A DNA stretch of 39,989 nt, taken from positions 1 to 39,989 of IMG/VR virus record IMGVR_UViG_3300007734_000678; one strand, 5' to 3'. Of this stretch, positions 5,980-13,577 are shown piece by piece; the first letter of the stretch is position 1; the number at the start of each line of letters is the position of its first letter. Made by a program: the position numbers and the translations under genes. The DNA comes from a virus. A model generated the notes under the pieces. It was not told the DNA's origin. It saw nothing but the letters and a program-made list of their open reading frames with translations, and did no database searches.

Positions 5980-8778
5980 ATGAACAAAGAATTTATAAAG
6001 GCAGTTACAGCCGACGGGGGATACTACGCCGTTGTCGGTATGTCGAAAGGCAAACTGCGAGAACAAAGATTTGTCGAGACACTCGATGAAGTAGAAGCAA
6101 AGGTAACAGAATTTGCTTCAAAAAATTGGGATGTATTCTTCGGGCTTGCTAAGTACGGCACACCTGATGAACGGACTCAAGCTAACGCTATGGCAGTCAA
6201 AGCCTTTTGGCTTGACTTGGATTGTGGCGACGGTAAAGCGTACCCCACTAAGGAAGATGCAATCGCTGACCTAGGTCGCTTTTGCAAAGAACTTAAATTA
6301 CCAAAACCTACGATTGTAAGTTCGGGTAACGGGATACACGTCTACTGGGCGCTGTCTGCGGATTCAACTATAGATAAGTGGCATCGTGTTGCGGAGTCTT
6401 TAAAAGCCTTATGTGCCCTGCACGATTTAAAAGCTGACGCATCAGTAACTGCTGATTCGGCTCGAATCCTTCGTGTGCCTGAGACCTTTAACTATAAAGG
6501 TAGCGAACCCAAGAAAGTAGAAGTGCTTTTACAGGGTGGTGTATACGATTTTGAGGAACTAAAAGAGAAGCTTGGAGAAGTAATACCCGTACCCAAAAAA
6601 GTACGCAGACCAATGGATGCCGTTACCAAGGCACTCATGGGCAATTACATCAATAGGTTTTCTACGATTGTTCGCAAGATTGAAGAGGATAAAGGGTGCT
6701 TGCAACTCAAGCATATGATTGAGAACCAAGCCACGCTAGAAGAGCCATTGTGGAGAGCGGTGTTATCAATACCAGCTTTCTGCGAAGACGCAGATACAGC
6801 TATCCACGAAGTATCTAAGGGGCACCCAGGCTACACCCCACACGATACAGAAGATAAGGTTGCGTTAATTAAAGGACCGTACACTTGTGCAACATTTGAG
6901 AAGATACGGGCAGGTGGTTGTGAAGGTTGTATCCATCGTAATCAGATTACATCACCAATACAGATTGGGGCAGAGATTGCCCGTGCAAGCGAAGAAGACA
7001 ACGAAGTAGTAGAGAAGAGCGAAGTATTCCAAGAGGAAGTCACATTTAAGATTCCGTCACTACCATTCCCATATTTCCGTGGCAAGAATGGTGGCGTCTA
7101 TAGAGAAGCGTTTGGCGATGAAGAAGAGCCAACATTAATTTATGAGAACGATTTATATCTAGTTAAACGCATCATGGACGATGGTTCAGAAGCGTTGAGT
7201 TTGAGATTGCACCTTCCAAAAGATGGTGTTCGTGAATTTACTATGACCTTGACCGATGCTATGTCGAAGGACGGGTGTCGAGCCGCTCTCACCAAACAAG
7301 GTGTTGTAGCGTTGCCAGGGAAACAGATGGACGCATTGATGGCTTACATCGCTAGATTTACTAAGGAGTTACAAATGACTATGCAATCAGAAGTTGCCAG
7401 CGTTAGGTTTGGCTGGAGTGACGATGATAGTAAATTTATCTTGGGTGAGCGGGAGATAGACGACACAGGCAGTATGATCTTTTGTCCACCATCTACCGTT
7501 ACTAGAAACACCGCACCGCTTCTTCGTAAGAAGGGCGACCTTGACCAATGGAAGAAAGTATTTAACTGCTATGCGGAAGAGGGCATGGAAGCAAATGCGT
7601 TCGGTGCTTTATGTGCGTTTGGTGCACCATTATTTAAATTCACCAACCATCGTGGGGTGCTAGTTAATTACGTATCTAAAGAGTCGGGCACAGGTAAGTC
7701 AACCATCTTACGAGTCTGCAATAGTGTATATGGACACCCTGATAAGCTAATGCTTCACGCGGAAGATACTAAACTGTCACGTCTCCATCGCTTGGGGGTT
7801 ATGAGTCATCTACCCGTTACAGTCGATGAGATTACCAATATGAAACCTGAAGAGTTCTCGGACTTCGCATATGCCATCACACTAGGAAGACCACGCAACC
7901 GTATGCAGTCACAGGTAAATGCCGAGCGTTTGAATATGGCAGAGTGGGCAACCATAGTGTTAGGCAGTAGTAACGCATCGTTCTACGAGAAGATTCAGCA
8001 AATTAAGTCCTTGCCTGAGGGCGAGTTGATGCGGGTATTTGAAGTAAAAGTATTTGGTAACGAGAAGCTAACCAAAGAAACCGCAGACGAGCAGTTCTCC
8101 TTGATGTTTGATAACTACGGTATTGCAGGTGAGATTTATATGCGATACGCAGTACCAAACATTAAAGATATGCTCAAGTTTATGACCGAGGTGCAGACTC
8201 GGTTCGATAAAGAAGTATGTGCCACAAACAAAGAACGCTTTTGGTCAGCCTTGATTGCATCCGTTATGTCAGGTGGGCACTACGCTCAGCAGTTGGGATT
8301 GCATGACTATGACTTAAAACGCATCTACGCATGGGCACTAGAGATGGTTACTTATATGCGTGCTGACGTGGAAAGCCTAAAAGCCGACCATGACATGATC
8401 CTATCTGACTTTATTAGGACACACATTAACAACATCTTAATTATTGACGACGGCATTGACAAACGACTTGGCATGGCAAAACCTGCCATCCGTGAACCAC
8501 GAAACGAATTGCGTATCCGCCACGAGCCTGATACCAACCTGACTTTTATACCAGTAGAAGAACTAAGAAATTGGTGTGCCCAGCGTCAGTTGTATTACAA
8601 AGACTTGATTTCCGAATTAAAGGATAAAGGTATTTACGTTAGAAACGAAAAGAAACGCCTTGGAAAGGGCACCGACATCCCTACTCCACCATCATATTGC
8701 ATTGTGTTGGATTCGAGCAGAGGACATTTTATTGACATCTTAGACGGAGAAAACAATGAATTGGAAAACAGCAAATAA
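5980..8778 (+). CDS. Primase-helicase (PrimPol plus D5/DUF927-like ATPase)
   Basis: A 932-residue replication protein. The N-terminal archaeo-eukaryotic primase-like domain shows the metal-binding DLD pair (Asp79, Asp81) and SSGNGIHVYW (His120). Residues C303, C314, C317 and H319 form a small zinc-binding knuckle common between primase and helicase parts of such proteins. The C-terminal ATPase has Walker A ESGTGKST (Lys573) and Walker B VTVDE (Asp616, Glu617), followed by a RNRMQ segment, as in DUF927/D5-type superfamily 3 helicases. It would unwind the fork and prime synthesis for the family A polymerase. Its 3' end overlaps the DUF3310 gene by 23 bases. Confidence 0.9.
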   Translation: MNKEFIKAVTADGGYYAVVGMSKGKLREQRFVETLDEVEAKVTEFASKNWDVFFGLAKYGTPDERTQANAMAVKAFWLDLDCGDGKAYPTKEDAIADLGRFCKELKLPKPTIVSSGNGIHVYWALSADSTIDKWHRVAESLKALCALHDLKADASVTADSARILRVPETFNYKGSEPKKVEVLLQGGVYDFEELKEKLGEVIPVPKKVRRPMDAVTKALMGNYINRFSTIVRKIEEDKGCLQLKHMIENQATLEEPLWRAVLSIPAFCEDADTAIHEVSKGHPGYTPHDTEDKVALIKGPYTCATFEKIRAGGCEGCIHRNQITSPIQIGAEIARASEEDNEVVEKSEVFQEEVTFKIPSLPFPYFRGKNGGVYREAFGDEEEPTLIYENDLYLVKRIMDDGSEALSLRLHLPKDGVREFTMTLTDAMSKDGCRAALTKQGVVALPGKQMDALMAYIARFTKELQMTMQSEVASVRFGWSDDDSKFILGEREIDDTGSMIFCPPSTVTRNTAPLLRKKGDLDQWKKVFNCYAEEGMEANAFGALCAFGAPLFKFTNHRGVLVNYVSKESGTGKSTILRVCNSVYGHPDKLMLHAEDTKLSRLHRLGVMSHLPVTVDEITNMKPEEFSDFAYAITLGRPRNRMQSQVNAERLNMAEWATIVLGSSNASFYEKIQQIKSLPEGELMRVFEVKVFGNEKLTKETADEQFSLMFDNYGIAGEIYMRYAVPNIKDMLKFMTEVQTRFDKEVCATNKERFWSALIASVMSGGHYAQQLGLHDYDLKRIYAWALEMVTYMRADVESLKADHDMILSDFIRTHINNILIIDDGIDKRLGMAKPAIREPRNELRIRHEPDTNLTFIPVEELRNWCAQRQLYYKDLISELKDKGIYVRNEKKRLGKGTDIPTPPSYCIVLDSSRGHFIDILDGENNELENSK

Positions 8779-9013
8779 TAAAGACGAGTCTGTTGACGTA
8801 GTAAACCAACCCCCACACTACAAGGTAGGGGGTATAGAAACGATTGATTACCTGCAAGCTAAGCTATCTCCAGAAGCCTTCAAAGGATTCTTGCATGGCA
8901 ACACGTTGAAGTATCTTAGCCGTGCGGACCACAAAGGTAACGCTATGGAAGACTTTAAAAAAGCACAGTGGTATTTAAATAGGTTAGTGGAGGCTGGCGA
9001 TGAGAATGAGTGA
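8756..9013 (+). CDS. DUF3310 family protein
   Basis: An 85-residue protein with the DUF3310 (SaV-like) signature: NQPPHYKVGGIETIDYLQAK near the N terminus, then HGNTLKYLSRADHKGN and KKAQWYLNRLV. These proteins are widespread in phages next to replication genes and are sometimes labelled nucleotide kinases, but no P-loop is present here and the biochemical role is not established. The ATG at 8756 has GGAGAAAACA in front. It overlaps both the primase-helicase and the following gene. Confidence 0.88.
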   Translation: MNWKTANNKDESVDVVNQPPHYKVGGIETIDYLQAKLSPEAFKGFLHGNTLKYLSRADHKGNAMEDFKKAQWYLNRLVEAGDENE

Positions 9014-9365
9014 ACTAAAACCTGTTGGGGTACGTAAGTCTATTAGCGATTTATGTGCGGCTACGTATTCGTGCTTTCCTATCGGACCAAAATCTTCATC
9101 TAAAAAGACATGGCTAAAAGACAAGGACTTATACCTTGCTGATATAAGCGGCACCGAACGAGTAGTTACCCCAGTATATTTTTTGACCGACATGAATAAA
9201 ACTGTGTATATGATGGACGCAGTAACAGGCAGTATGTTTGTTATTAAGGGTGGCAGATGTTTAACTTCTGACCGACTTGAGATGCACGGGTTTGTAAAAA
9301 AAGACGGACTAGATAAACGACTAATGAAAGTTAAAAGCGAACAGTTCTTAGGGGGTGACGAATGA
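9000..9365 (+). CDS. Hypothetical protein, 121 residues
   Basis: Not recognised. It starts at an ATG with GGAGG at 8989-8993, overlapping the DUF3310 gene by 14 bases. The protein is soluble, without membrane segments or obvious motifs. The middle alternates short hydrophobic strands (VVTPVYFLTD, TVYMMDAVTGSMFVIKGG), suggesting a small beta-barrel or sheet. The stop overlaps the next start by ATGA, so it belongs to the same translated unit. A role in nucleotide or host metabolism is possible but unsupported. Confidence 0.7.
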   Translation: MRMSELKPVGVRKSISDLCAATYSCFPIGPKSSSKKTWLKDKDLYLADISGTERVVTPVYFLTDMNKTVYMMDAVTGSMFVIKGGRCLTSDRLEMHGFVKKDGLDKRLMKVKSEQFLGGDE

Positions 9366-9544
9366 AAGAAATGGAAGAAAGTGATTGGGTTGTACTAAGA
9401 TTGTTACGTTGTTTAGCTAGATGCACGTTTAGAAACCCTATCGACATGGATAAAGCTGTTGATTATCTTGAGTCTAAATACGGTGTGGCTTTTTGTAGGA
9501 AGTGCTGGAATGATTTGAGCGAACATAGTAACTTTGAAAGGTAA
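9362..9544 (+). CDS. Hypothetical protein, 60 residues
   Basis: A small soluble protein of unknown function, joined to the preceding gene by an ATGA overlap. Residues 6-37 form helices and residues 45-48 are CRKC, a possible half zinc site; other cysteines lie at 17 and 21. The tight coupling on the upstream side and the 2-base gap downstream support it being translated. No family is recognised. Confidence 0.55.
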   Translation: MKEMEESDWVVLRLLRCLARCTFRNPIDMDKAVDYLESKYGVAFCRKCWNDLSEHSNFER

Positions 9545-9546
9545 AT

Positions 9547-9768
9547 ATGAAAGCAACACCATACAACAACGGCAAAATAAAGATTGGCAACGAAGTGTAT
9601 CTCAATAAGCTGGTAAACCCGCCATACGTAGAGCGTGACGATGACATGCTGGAGTTGCAAAGTTATCTAATCCAAGACCCACGCATACTGAATAGAGAGT
9701 ATTGGTTTAAGCGTGTCTACATTGCATTCCTTTTGTTTGTTCTAACCATAATCTTGATGGCACATTAG
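9547..9768 (+). CDS. Small C-terminally anchored membrane protein
   Basis: A 73-residue protein with a polar N terminus and a single membrane segment near residues 56-72 (YIAFLLFVLTIILMAH) that reaches the C-terminal end. The pattern is that of a tail-anchored inner-membrane protein facing the cytoplasm. It starts 3 bases after the previous stop and is followed by a signal-peptide protein and another membrane protein, forming an envelope-directed group inside the early operon. Superinfection exclusion or host envelope control is a reasonable guess, not shown. Confidence 0.6.
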   Translation: MKATPYNNGKIKIGNEVYLNKLVNPPYVERDDDMLELQSYLIQDPRILNREYWFKRVYIAFLLFVLTIILMAH

Positions 9769-9776
9769 GGGGAATC

Positions 9777-10085
9777 ATGAAAAAACTATTAGCGGTTCTT
9801 TTGTTTGCCCCAACTATAGCACTGGGTGGGGTAGTCGCTACGCTACCAAATCAAGCGGGCGGTAAAATTGTGCTGACTGATGAAGAGTGCAGATATGCGG
9901 GGGAGATATATCCAGCCTTACGCAAGTCGTATAACTACGGCAGTTCAGGCAATACTAGTGACGGGTGCTGGTATTTGGATGACGAGACTGTGGTGGTTAT
10001 TTGGAAACAAAGTAACGGACAGGCAAGCACAAAACGCTACCCAGTAGAGAACTTTGACATTCGCAAACGTGGGAAAAATTTATGA
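9777..10085 (+). CDS. Secreted/periplasmic small protein
   Basis: A 102-residue protein with a clear signal peptide: MKK, a hydrophobic core LLAVLLFAPTIAL, and a likely cleavage after the ALG near residue 17. The mature part (about 85 residues) has two cysteines, in EECRY and DGCWY, that could form a disulfide in the periplasm, and a beta-rich middle (ETVVVIWK). The ribosome site GGGGGAATC precedes the ATG. It overlaps the next membrane gene by ATGA. An early phage gene for a periplasmic product suggests a change to the host envelope, such as exclusion of other phages; this is inference. No family is recognised. Confidence 0.65.
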   Translation: MKKLLAVLLFAPTIALGGVVATLPNQAGGKIVLTDEECRYAGEIYPALRKSYNYGSSGNTSDGCWYLDDETVVVIWKQSNGQASTKRYPVENFDIRKRGKNL

Positions 10086-10255
10086 TCGTCACTGTTCTTA
10101 ATATGTTTGCCCTGTTTGTCGCTACCTGTGCGGTGCTGATCTTTGCCGTAGTCTTTGCGTTCTTTCTGTTCATTATGTATGCCTGTATCCACATTGGGTG
10201 GAGAGAGATTAAAGGGATGCCATTGTCTGAGTTATGGGAGAGGATTCAGAAATGA
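10082..10255 (+). CDS. 57-residue membrane protein
   Basis: A short gene whose ATG overlaps the preceding stop (ATGA at 10082-10085). The product is one long hydrophobic stretch (about residues 3-39, rich in F, V, A, L, I), long enough for one long or two short membrane helices. It is followed by an amphipathic tail with WREIKGMPLSELWERIQK. Its own stop overlaps the next start (ATGA at 10252-10255). Coupling on both sides supports translation. The function is unknown; it probably works with the secreted protein upstream. Confidence 0.55.
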   Translation: MIVTVLNMFALFVATCAVLIFAVVFAFFLFIMYACIHIGWREIKGMPLSELWERIQK

Positions 10256-10410
10256 GAAAAGTAAGCATACGAACAGTTGAAAATACTATTGGGCTGGCAC
10301 GTAGTGTCGCTAATGGAACAACCAAATTTCCGTTTATGGGTTATTGCGCAGACCTGATGGAAAAGATGTTAGAAGAGATTAAACAAGCAAGAAAGACACA
10401 AGAGAAATGA
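10252..10410 (+). CDS. 52-residue hypothetical protein
   Basis: A short gene linked by ATGA overlaps to both neighbours (10252-10255 and 10407-10410). The product is a small helical, basic protein with a GTTKFPFMGYCADLMEKM middle and a lysine-rich end. Its last 21 bases (10390-10410) match the last 21 bases of the next gene (10704-10724) at 20 positions, so the two genes end in nearly the same peptide (RKxQEK). No function is recognised. Confidence 0.5.
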   Translation: MRKVSIRTVENTIGLARSVANGTTKFPFMGYCADLMEKMLEEIKQARKTQEK

Positions 10411-10724
10411 ACGCATACGAATTAGCTGATTTATTGGAAACTGGCGGTGAAAAAACTCTTGATGAAGCAGCCACCATGCTACGACAGCAACAAGCTGAAA
10501 TCGAGGGGTTAAAAATGGGGTTTGCTGGTAACGGAACAAGCGACTCTGAACTGGCTGAAGTGCGAGCTTTGGCTAACAGATGGTTCTTAAATGCCAATCG
10601 TTATCAATGGCTAAGAAAAGAATTTGCAAATGGTCGTGAAACTTATTTAGCTGAAGGCATACCAAGCGAAGATAAGTTGGATAGATACATTGATGAGCAA
10701 CTAAGAAAGGCACAAGAGAAATGA
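10407..10724 (+). CDS. Hypothetical coiled-coil phage protein
   Basis: A 105-residue helical protein. The N-terminal half (YELADLLETGG...AATMLRQQQAEIEGL) matches a pattern common in small phage proteins, and the second half has NANRYQWLRKE, a motif seen in many phage hypotheticals of the D-A-x-R-Y-x-W-L-R type. No catalytic residues are visible. It is coupled by ATGA overlaps to both neighbours (10407-10410 and 10721-10724). It shares its 3' end with the preceding small gene. Confidence 0.6.
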   Translation: MNAYELADLLETGGEKTLDEAATMLRQQQAEIEGLKMGFAGNGTSDSELAEVRALANRWFLNANRYQWLRKEFANGRETYLAEGIPSEDKLDRYIDEQLRKAQEK

Positions 10725-11368
10725 CATTCTTAGTCGCTAACATACCCCCCGTCAAATGCTTTGTGCGTAAAGAGTTTCTTTACAACCATGAGAAGGGGCA
10801 TGGAGAACTAGAGCCTTGTGTGTGGATGACTGCCAAGGCAATCAAGGGTCAAGCGTTTCGTATCGAGTCGATGCTAACTAACTACGGGGCGTTGTATGAC
10901 AAACTGCCAATTAGTGCTTACGTATGGAAGGAAGTCCTTGTAGACCCGTTGCATCACCTACCCTTGGATCACCTACAAATATGGGACTGCCTGTCATATG
11001 ATATGGCGGTGATTGAGAAGTCTAATCTGCGGGGTTTAAAGGTTAAGTTCTTTGGCAAGGATAAGCAGTTTCATTTTGGCAATTACCTGTTCACCATTGA
11101 CTTTGCCAGCCCTGATACCAATCGTATAGATACTAGCTTTTCAGAGGGGGTAGAAGAGCACAAGTCCTACAACTTTATTAAGCTGGATAACGGACAATTT
11201 GCCTGTCAACCTAATAACCGATGCCTTTGGTATGACGTATCGCTAGTACCTGCCGTGCTAAAAATACCTGACTTTAAAATACCTACTGAGGTATATAGTG
11301 TTGAGAATCACGCAAAATGGAGTGCTAAAGACGAATGGTTTTATAACTTTGAGGAGATTAAAACATGA
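10721..11368 (+). CDS. Hypothetical protein, 215 residues
   Basis: Not assigned to a family. The protein is soluble, rich in aromatic residues and mixed in secondary structure. Notable segments are VRKEFLYNHEKGHGELEPCVWMTA near residues 15-38, a DHLQIWDCLSYD patch, and a FHFGNYLFTIDF strand pair. No P-loop, zinc or nuclease motif is clear. It overlaps both neighbours by ATGA. The length and dense conserved-looking aromatics suggest a real folded enzyme or binding protein; its position among small early genes hints at host takeover. Confidence 0.65.
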   Translation: MTFLVANIPPVKCFVRKEFLYNHEKGHGELEPCVWMTAKAIKGQAFRIESMLTNYGALYDKLPISAYVWKEVLVDPLHHLPLDHLQIWDCLSYDMAVIEKSNLRGLKVKFFGKDKQFHFGNYLFTIDFASPDTNRIDTSFSEGVEEHKSYNFIKLDNGQFACQPNNRCLWYDVSLVPAVLKIPDFKIPTEVYSVENHAKWSAKDEWFYNFEEIKT

Positions 11369-11586
11369 CCACCTTTACGACCGAAGATAGAGAGAGCGCA
11401 TCGCCCCCACATATTGTGAATAGCGGTGCTAGTGTTAAAACCTTAGCTGACTTCATAGAACAGGAGAATCGAGAAGAAATGTTACGCAATCAACTACACC
11501 TGCTACAAGATAGGATCAAAGAACTAGAGATGGAAACCTTTAAACTACGTAGGCAAATGGAACAGTTACTGTCGGAGAAATGGTGA
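11365..11586 (+). CDS. Small coiled-coil protein
   Basis: A 73-residue protein. The first 25 residues are polar and unstructured (TTEDRESASPPH), and residues 28-71 form a continuous coiled coil (EQENREEMLRNQLHLLQDR...LRRQMEQLL). It would dimerise. It overlaps the sigma-like gene by 7 bases, so the two may be made in step and could act together, for example as a dimerisation partner. That pairing is only inferred. Confidence 0.55.
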   Translation: MTTFTTEDRESASPPHIVNSGASVKTLADFIEQENREEMLRNQLHLLQDRIKELEMETFKLRRQMEQLLSEKW

Positions 11587-11765
11587 AAAAGCAAACTGAG
11601 CGGAACATGACTCAGCAAGAGATTGCTGATGCTCTTGGTATGAGTAGGGCGCATGTATCTCAGATAGAAGAAAGAGCCATGAAGAAGGTCAAAAAAATTA
11701 TCAAAGAACGAAAGCTTAAGAGTCATCACTTTTTTGATGACAAAGACGACGACGGTCGTTGCTAA
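11580..11765 (+). CDS. Sigma-70 region-4-like mini protein
   Basis: A 61-residue protein. Residues 10-42 (MTQQEIADALGMSRAHVSQI, then EERAMKKVKKI) closely follow the sigma-70 region 4.2 helix-turn-helix: the E-I-A-x-x-L-G-x-S-R-x-x-V-x-Q-I-E-x-x-A-x-x-K spacing. Nothing corresponds to sigma regions 1-3, so it is not a full sigma factor. The tail is acidic (DDKDDDGR). Known phage precedents for small sigma-4-like or HTH factors include modulators that bind the beta flap or the -35 element. A switch factor for late transcription is a fair hypothesis. The start has GGAG 4-7 bases upstream. Confidence 0.7.
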   Translation: MVKKQTERNMTQQEIADALGMSRAHVSQIEERAMKKVKKIIKERKLKSHHFFDDKDDDGRC

Positions 11766-11778
11766 CCAAGGAAAACAC

Positions 11779-12567
11779 ATGGAACCAGTAGACGTAAAAC
11801 CAATTGAACCACCTAAAGAACAACGCAAGCTAATGATTGCCACCCCTATGTACGGGGGTATGTGCACGGGTCATTTCTTAGTAGGGGTCCTAACAGCAAT
11901 TAACGCACTCCAACGTATTGGTGTGCCAACCTACTTTACTCAGATTGGCAACGAGAGCCTTATTACTCGTGGTCGCAACGAACTTGTGCGTATCTTTTTA
12001 AGTAAGCCTGAACTTACGCACTTAATGTTTATTGATGCAGACATTCATTTTGAGGGGCAAGACTTAGTAACTTTAATAAACGCAGATAAAGATATAGCCT
12101 GCGGTATCTATCCTAAGAAAGAAGTCGACTGGGCTAAGGTAGAAAAAGCCGCCAAGGAAGGTAAGACAAATTTACAGGACTACGCTGGTGCCTTTGTACT
12201 TAATTTTGCTGCAGAGCAAGGAGAAGTTATTGAGACCGACTCGACTGGTATGGTGGAAGTCAGGCACGGGGGTACAGGGTTTATGATGATTAAACGGGGG
12301 GTATTTGAGAAGTTAGCACCCCATGTCCCTGAATATCGCACCTCGACCCATAAGGTAAACGGAGAGTACGTCAAGCCTTTAACTAGCGAGTTCTTTGGTT
12401 TAAGCATTGACGATTCGGGATGTATGCTGTCTGAGGATTATCATTTCTGTGAACTATGGCGTAAGCACGGGGGTAAAGTACACGCCAATCCGTTTATTAA
12501 GCTACAACACGTAGGCACGTACATCTTTGGTGGCGACATCATCAAAGCAGGGGGTAACCTCAAATGA
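11779..12567 (+). CDS. GT-A type glycosyltransferase
   Basis: A 262-residue protein. The ATG at 11779 with AAGGAAAACAC in front is preferred; the frame runs upstream to a TTG at 11734 inside the previous gene. The N-terminal nucleotide-sugar fold opens with KLMIATPMYGG, has SLITRGRNELV, and contains the metal/sugar-nucleotide DxD site in FIDADIHF (residues 86-88). A second acidic patch is SEDYHFCELWRKHGG. This pattern is typical of phage-encoded glycosyltransferases of the family 2-like group. The likely target is host surface sugar, phage DNA or a virion protein. It is followed, with ATGA overlap, by a methyltransferase, so the two may modify the same glycan. Confidence 0.8.
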   Translation: MEPVDVKPIEPPKEQRKLMIATPMYGGMCTGHFLVGVLTAINALQRIGVPTYFTQIGNESLITRGRNELVRIFLSKPELTHLMFIDADIHFEGQDLVTLINADKDIACGIYPKKEVDWAKVEKAAKEGKTNLQDYAGAFVLNFAAEQGEVIETDSTGMVEVRHGGTGFMMIKRGVFEKLAPHVPEYRTSTHKVNGEYVKPLTSEFFGLSIDDSGCMLSEDYHFCELWRKHGGKVHANPFIKLQHVGTYIFGGDIIKAGGNLK

Positions 12568-13310
12568 GTCTACCTAGAGCCTATGTAGTAGGGGATGGCA
12601 AACTCCAATATATCGTCTTTGATAAGCCCGACATCGTTAGTAACGGGGTGCGTACAGGGGGGTACGAGCCTGAACTTCAGGAGTTCTCCAAGCATTTAAT
12701 AAGCGGGAAAGAGCCAGGATTTATCCTAGACATTGGGGCTAATATGGGAAGCTACACGATACCGCTTGCCAAGAAGTTCCCACAACATACCTATCTTTGT
12801 TTTGAACCGCAGCGGGTGATTTATTACCAGCTTTGCGGGAACATAATCTTAAATTCTCTAGCAAATACAGCAGCTTATCCTTTAGCAGTGTCGGACAAAC
12901 CAGGTGTGGTGTCCATTGGCATGCCTGATTATTTGAAAGAACCCAACATCGGTGCGTTTAGTTTAGACCTAGAAGTTCGTATGAATCAGTACGAATGCAA
13001 CACCATAGGCAATACGGAGCGGGTGGAGATGATAACCCTAGATGGTTTAGAGATACCCAATATACGGCTTATTAAGATAGACGTAGAAGGTATGGAGTTA
13101 GCAGTACTCCGCGGCGCTTCTAAGACGTTATCTGACAACAACTTTCCACCTGTGATATTTGAAGCCTGGACATGGAAAACTTGGTATAAGGAAAGGCGTA
13201 TGGAGTTGTTGGATTATATGCACTCTCTTGGCTACAACATACATACGTATGGTGAAAATAACGTAGCCCAGCACCCTGACTACGGACCTATCAAGAAATG
13301 GACGTATTAG
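12564..13310 (+). CDS. FkbM-family methyltransferase
   Basis: A 248-residue S-adenosylmethionine-dependent methyltransferase. Motif I is ILDIGANMGSYT (residues 55-65); the acidic ribose-binding residue is in CFEPQ; and the FkbM hallmark IKIDVEGMELAVLRGA lies in the second half, followed by PPVIFEAW. FkbM enzymes O-methylate sugars in antibiotics, lipopolysaccharide and capsule. The ATGA overlap with the glycosyltransferase argues for a shared substrate, such as a host or virion glycan. The stop overlaps the next gene by 13 bases. Confidence 0.9.
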   Translation: MSLPRAYVVGDGKLQYIVFDKPDIVSNGVRTGGYEPELQEFSKHLISGKEPGFILDIGANMGSYTIPLAKKFPQHTYLCFEPQRVIYYQLCGNIILNSLANTAAYPLAVSDKPGVVSIGMPDYLKEPNIGAFSLDLEVRMNQYECNTIGNTERVEMITLDGLEIPNIRLIKIDVEGMELAVLRGASKTLSDNNFPPVIFEAWTWKTWYKERRMELLDYMHSLGYNIHTYGENNVAQHPDYGPIKKWTY

Positions 13311-13513
13311 TATTAGACGGAGCTAGGTACGAAATTGATTGGGAAGGGCTTAGAAGACGTAGCCCTTCGTCTCTTTTTGTGCCGTGTTTAGACACAGAGT
13401 GGGCTAAAAACGCCCTATCTACCGAGCTTAAGTACCATAAGATACCTGAGTTTATTCTTAGAACCCGCATAGAAAACGGCGTTTTGGGGGTCAGAATATG
13501 GACTTTATGTTAA
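13298..13513 (+). CDS. Hypothetical protein, 71 residues
   Basis: A small soluble protein, last gene of the + strand block. It begins within the end of the methyltransferase gene. Recognisable parts are LDGARYEIDWEGLRR near the N terminus, SLFVPCLDTEWAKNAL (FVPCLD is a phrase I associate with small phage hypotheticals) and a C-terminal VLGVRIW strand. No enzymatic motif is present. The terminator for the operon follows 65 bases downstream. Confidence 0.6.
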   Translation: MDVLVLDGARYEIDWEGLRRRSPSSLFVPCLDTEWAKNALSTELKYHKIPEFILRTRIENGVLGVRIWTLC

Positions 13514-13546
13514 TATGAGGGCGAGATTGTTCAGCAGACATCTCAT
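13505..13546 (-). CDS. Possible 13-codon leader-like ORF
   Basis: On the - strand, downstream of the giant late gene, a GAAAGGAAAACAC ribosome-site string (13560-13548) identical to that of the Gp157-like gene is followed two bases later by ATG and 13 codons (MRCLLNNLALILT) and a TAA. The leader quality is better than for many real genes here. The peptide is too short to judge; it may be a remnant of a gene start or coincidence. Confidence 0.2.
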   Translation of the reverse strand: MRCLLNNLALILT

Positions 13547-13577
13547 AGTGTTTTCCTTTCGTGAGAAGTGACTTTAG

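Noticed and set aside
11734-11778. TTG start for the glycosyltransferase
   Set aside because: It lies within the sigma-like gene; the ATG at 11779 has a strong AAGGAAAACAC leader.
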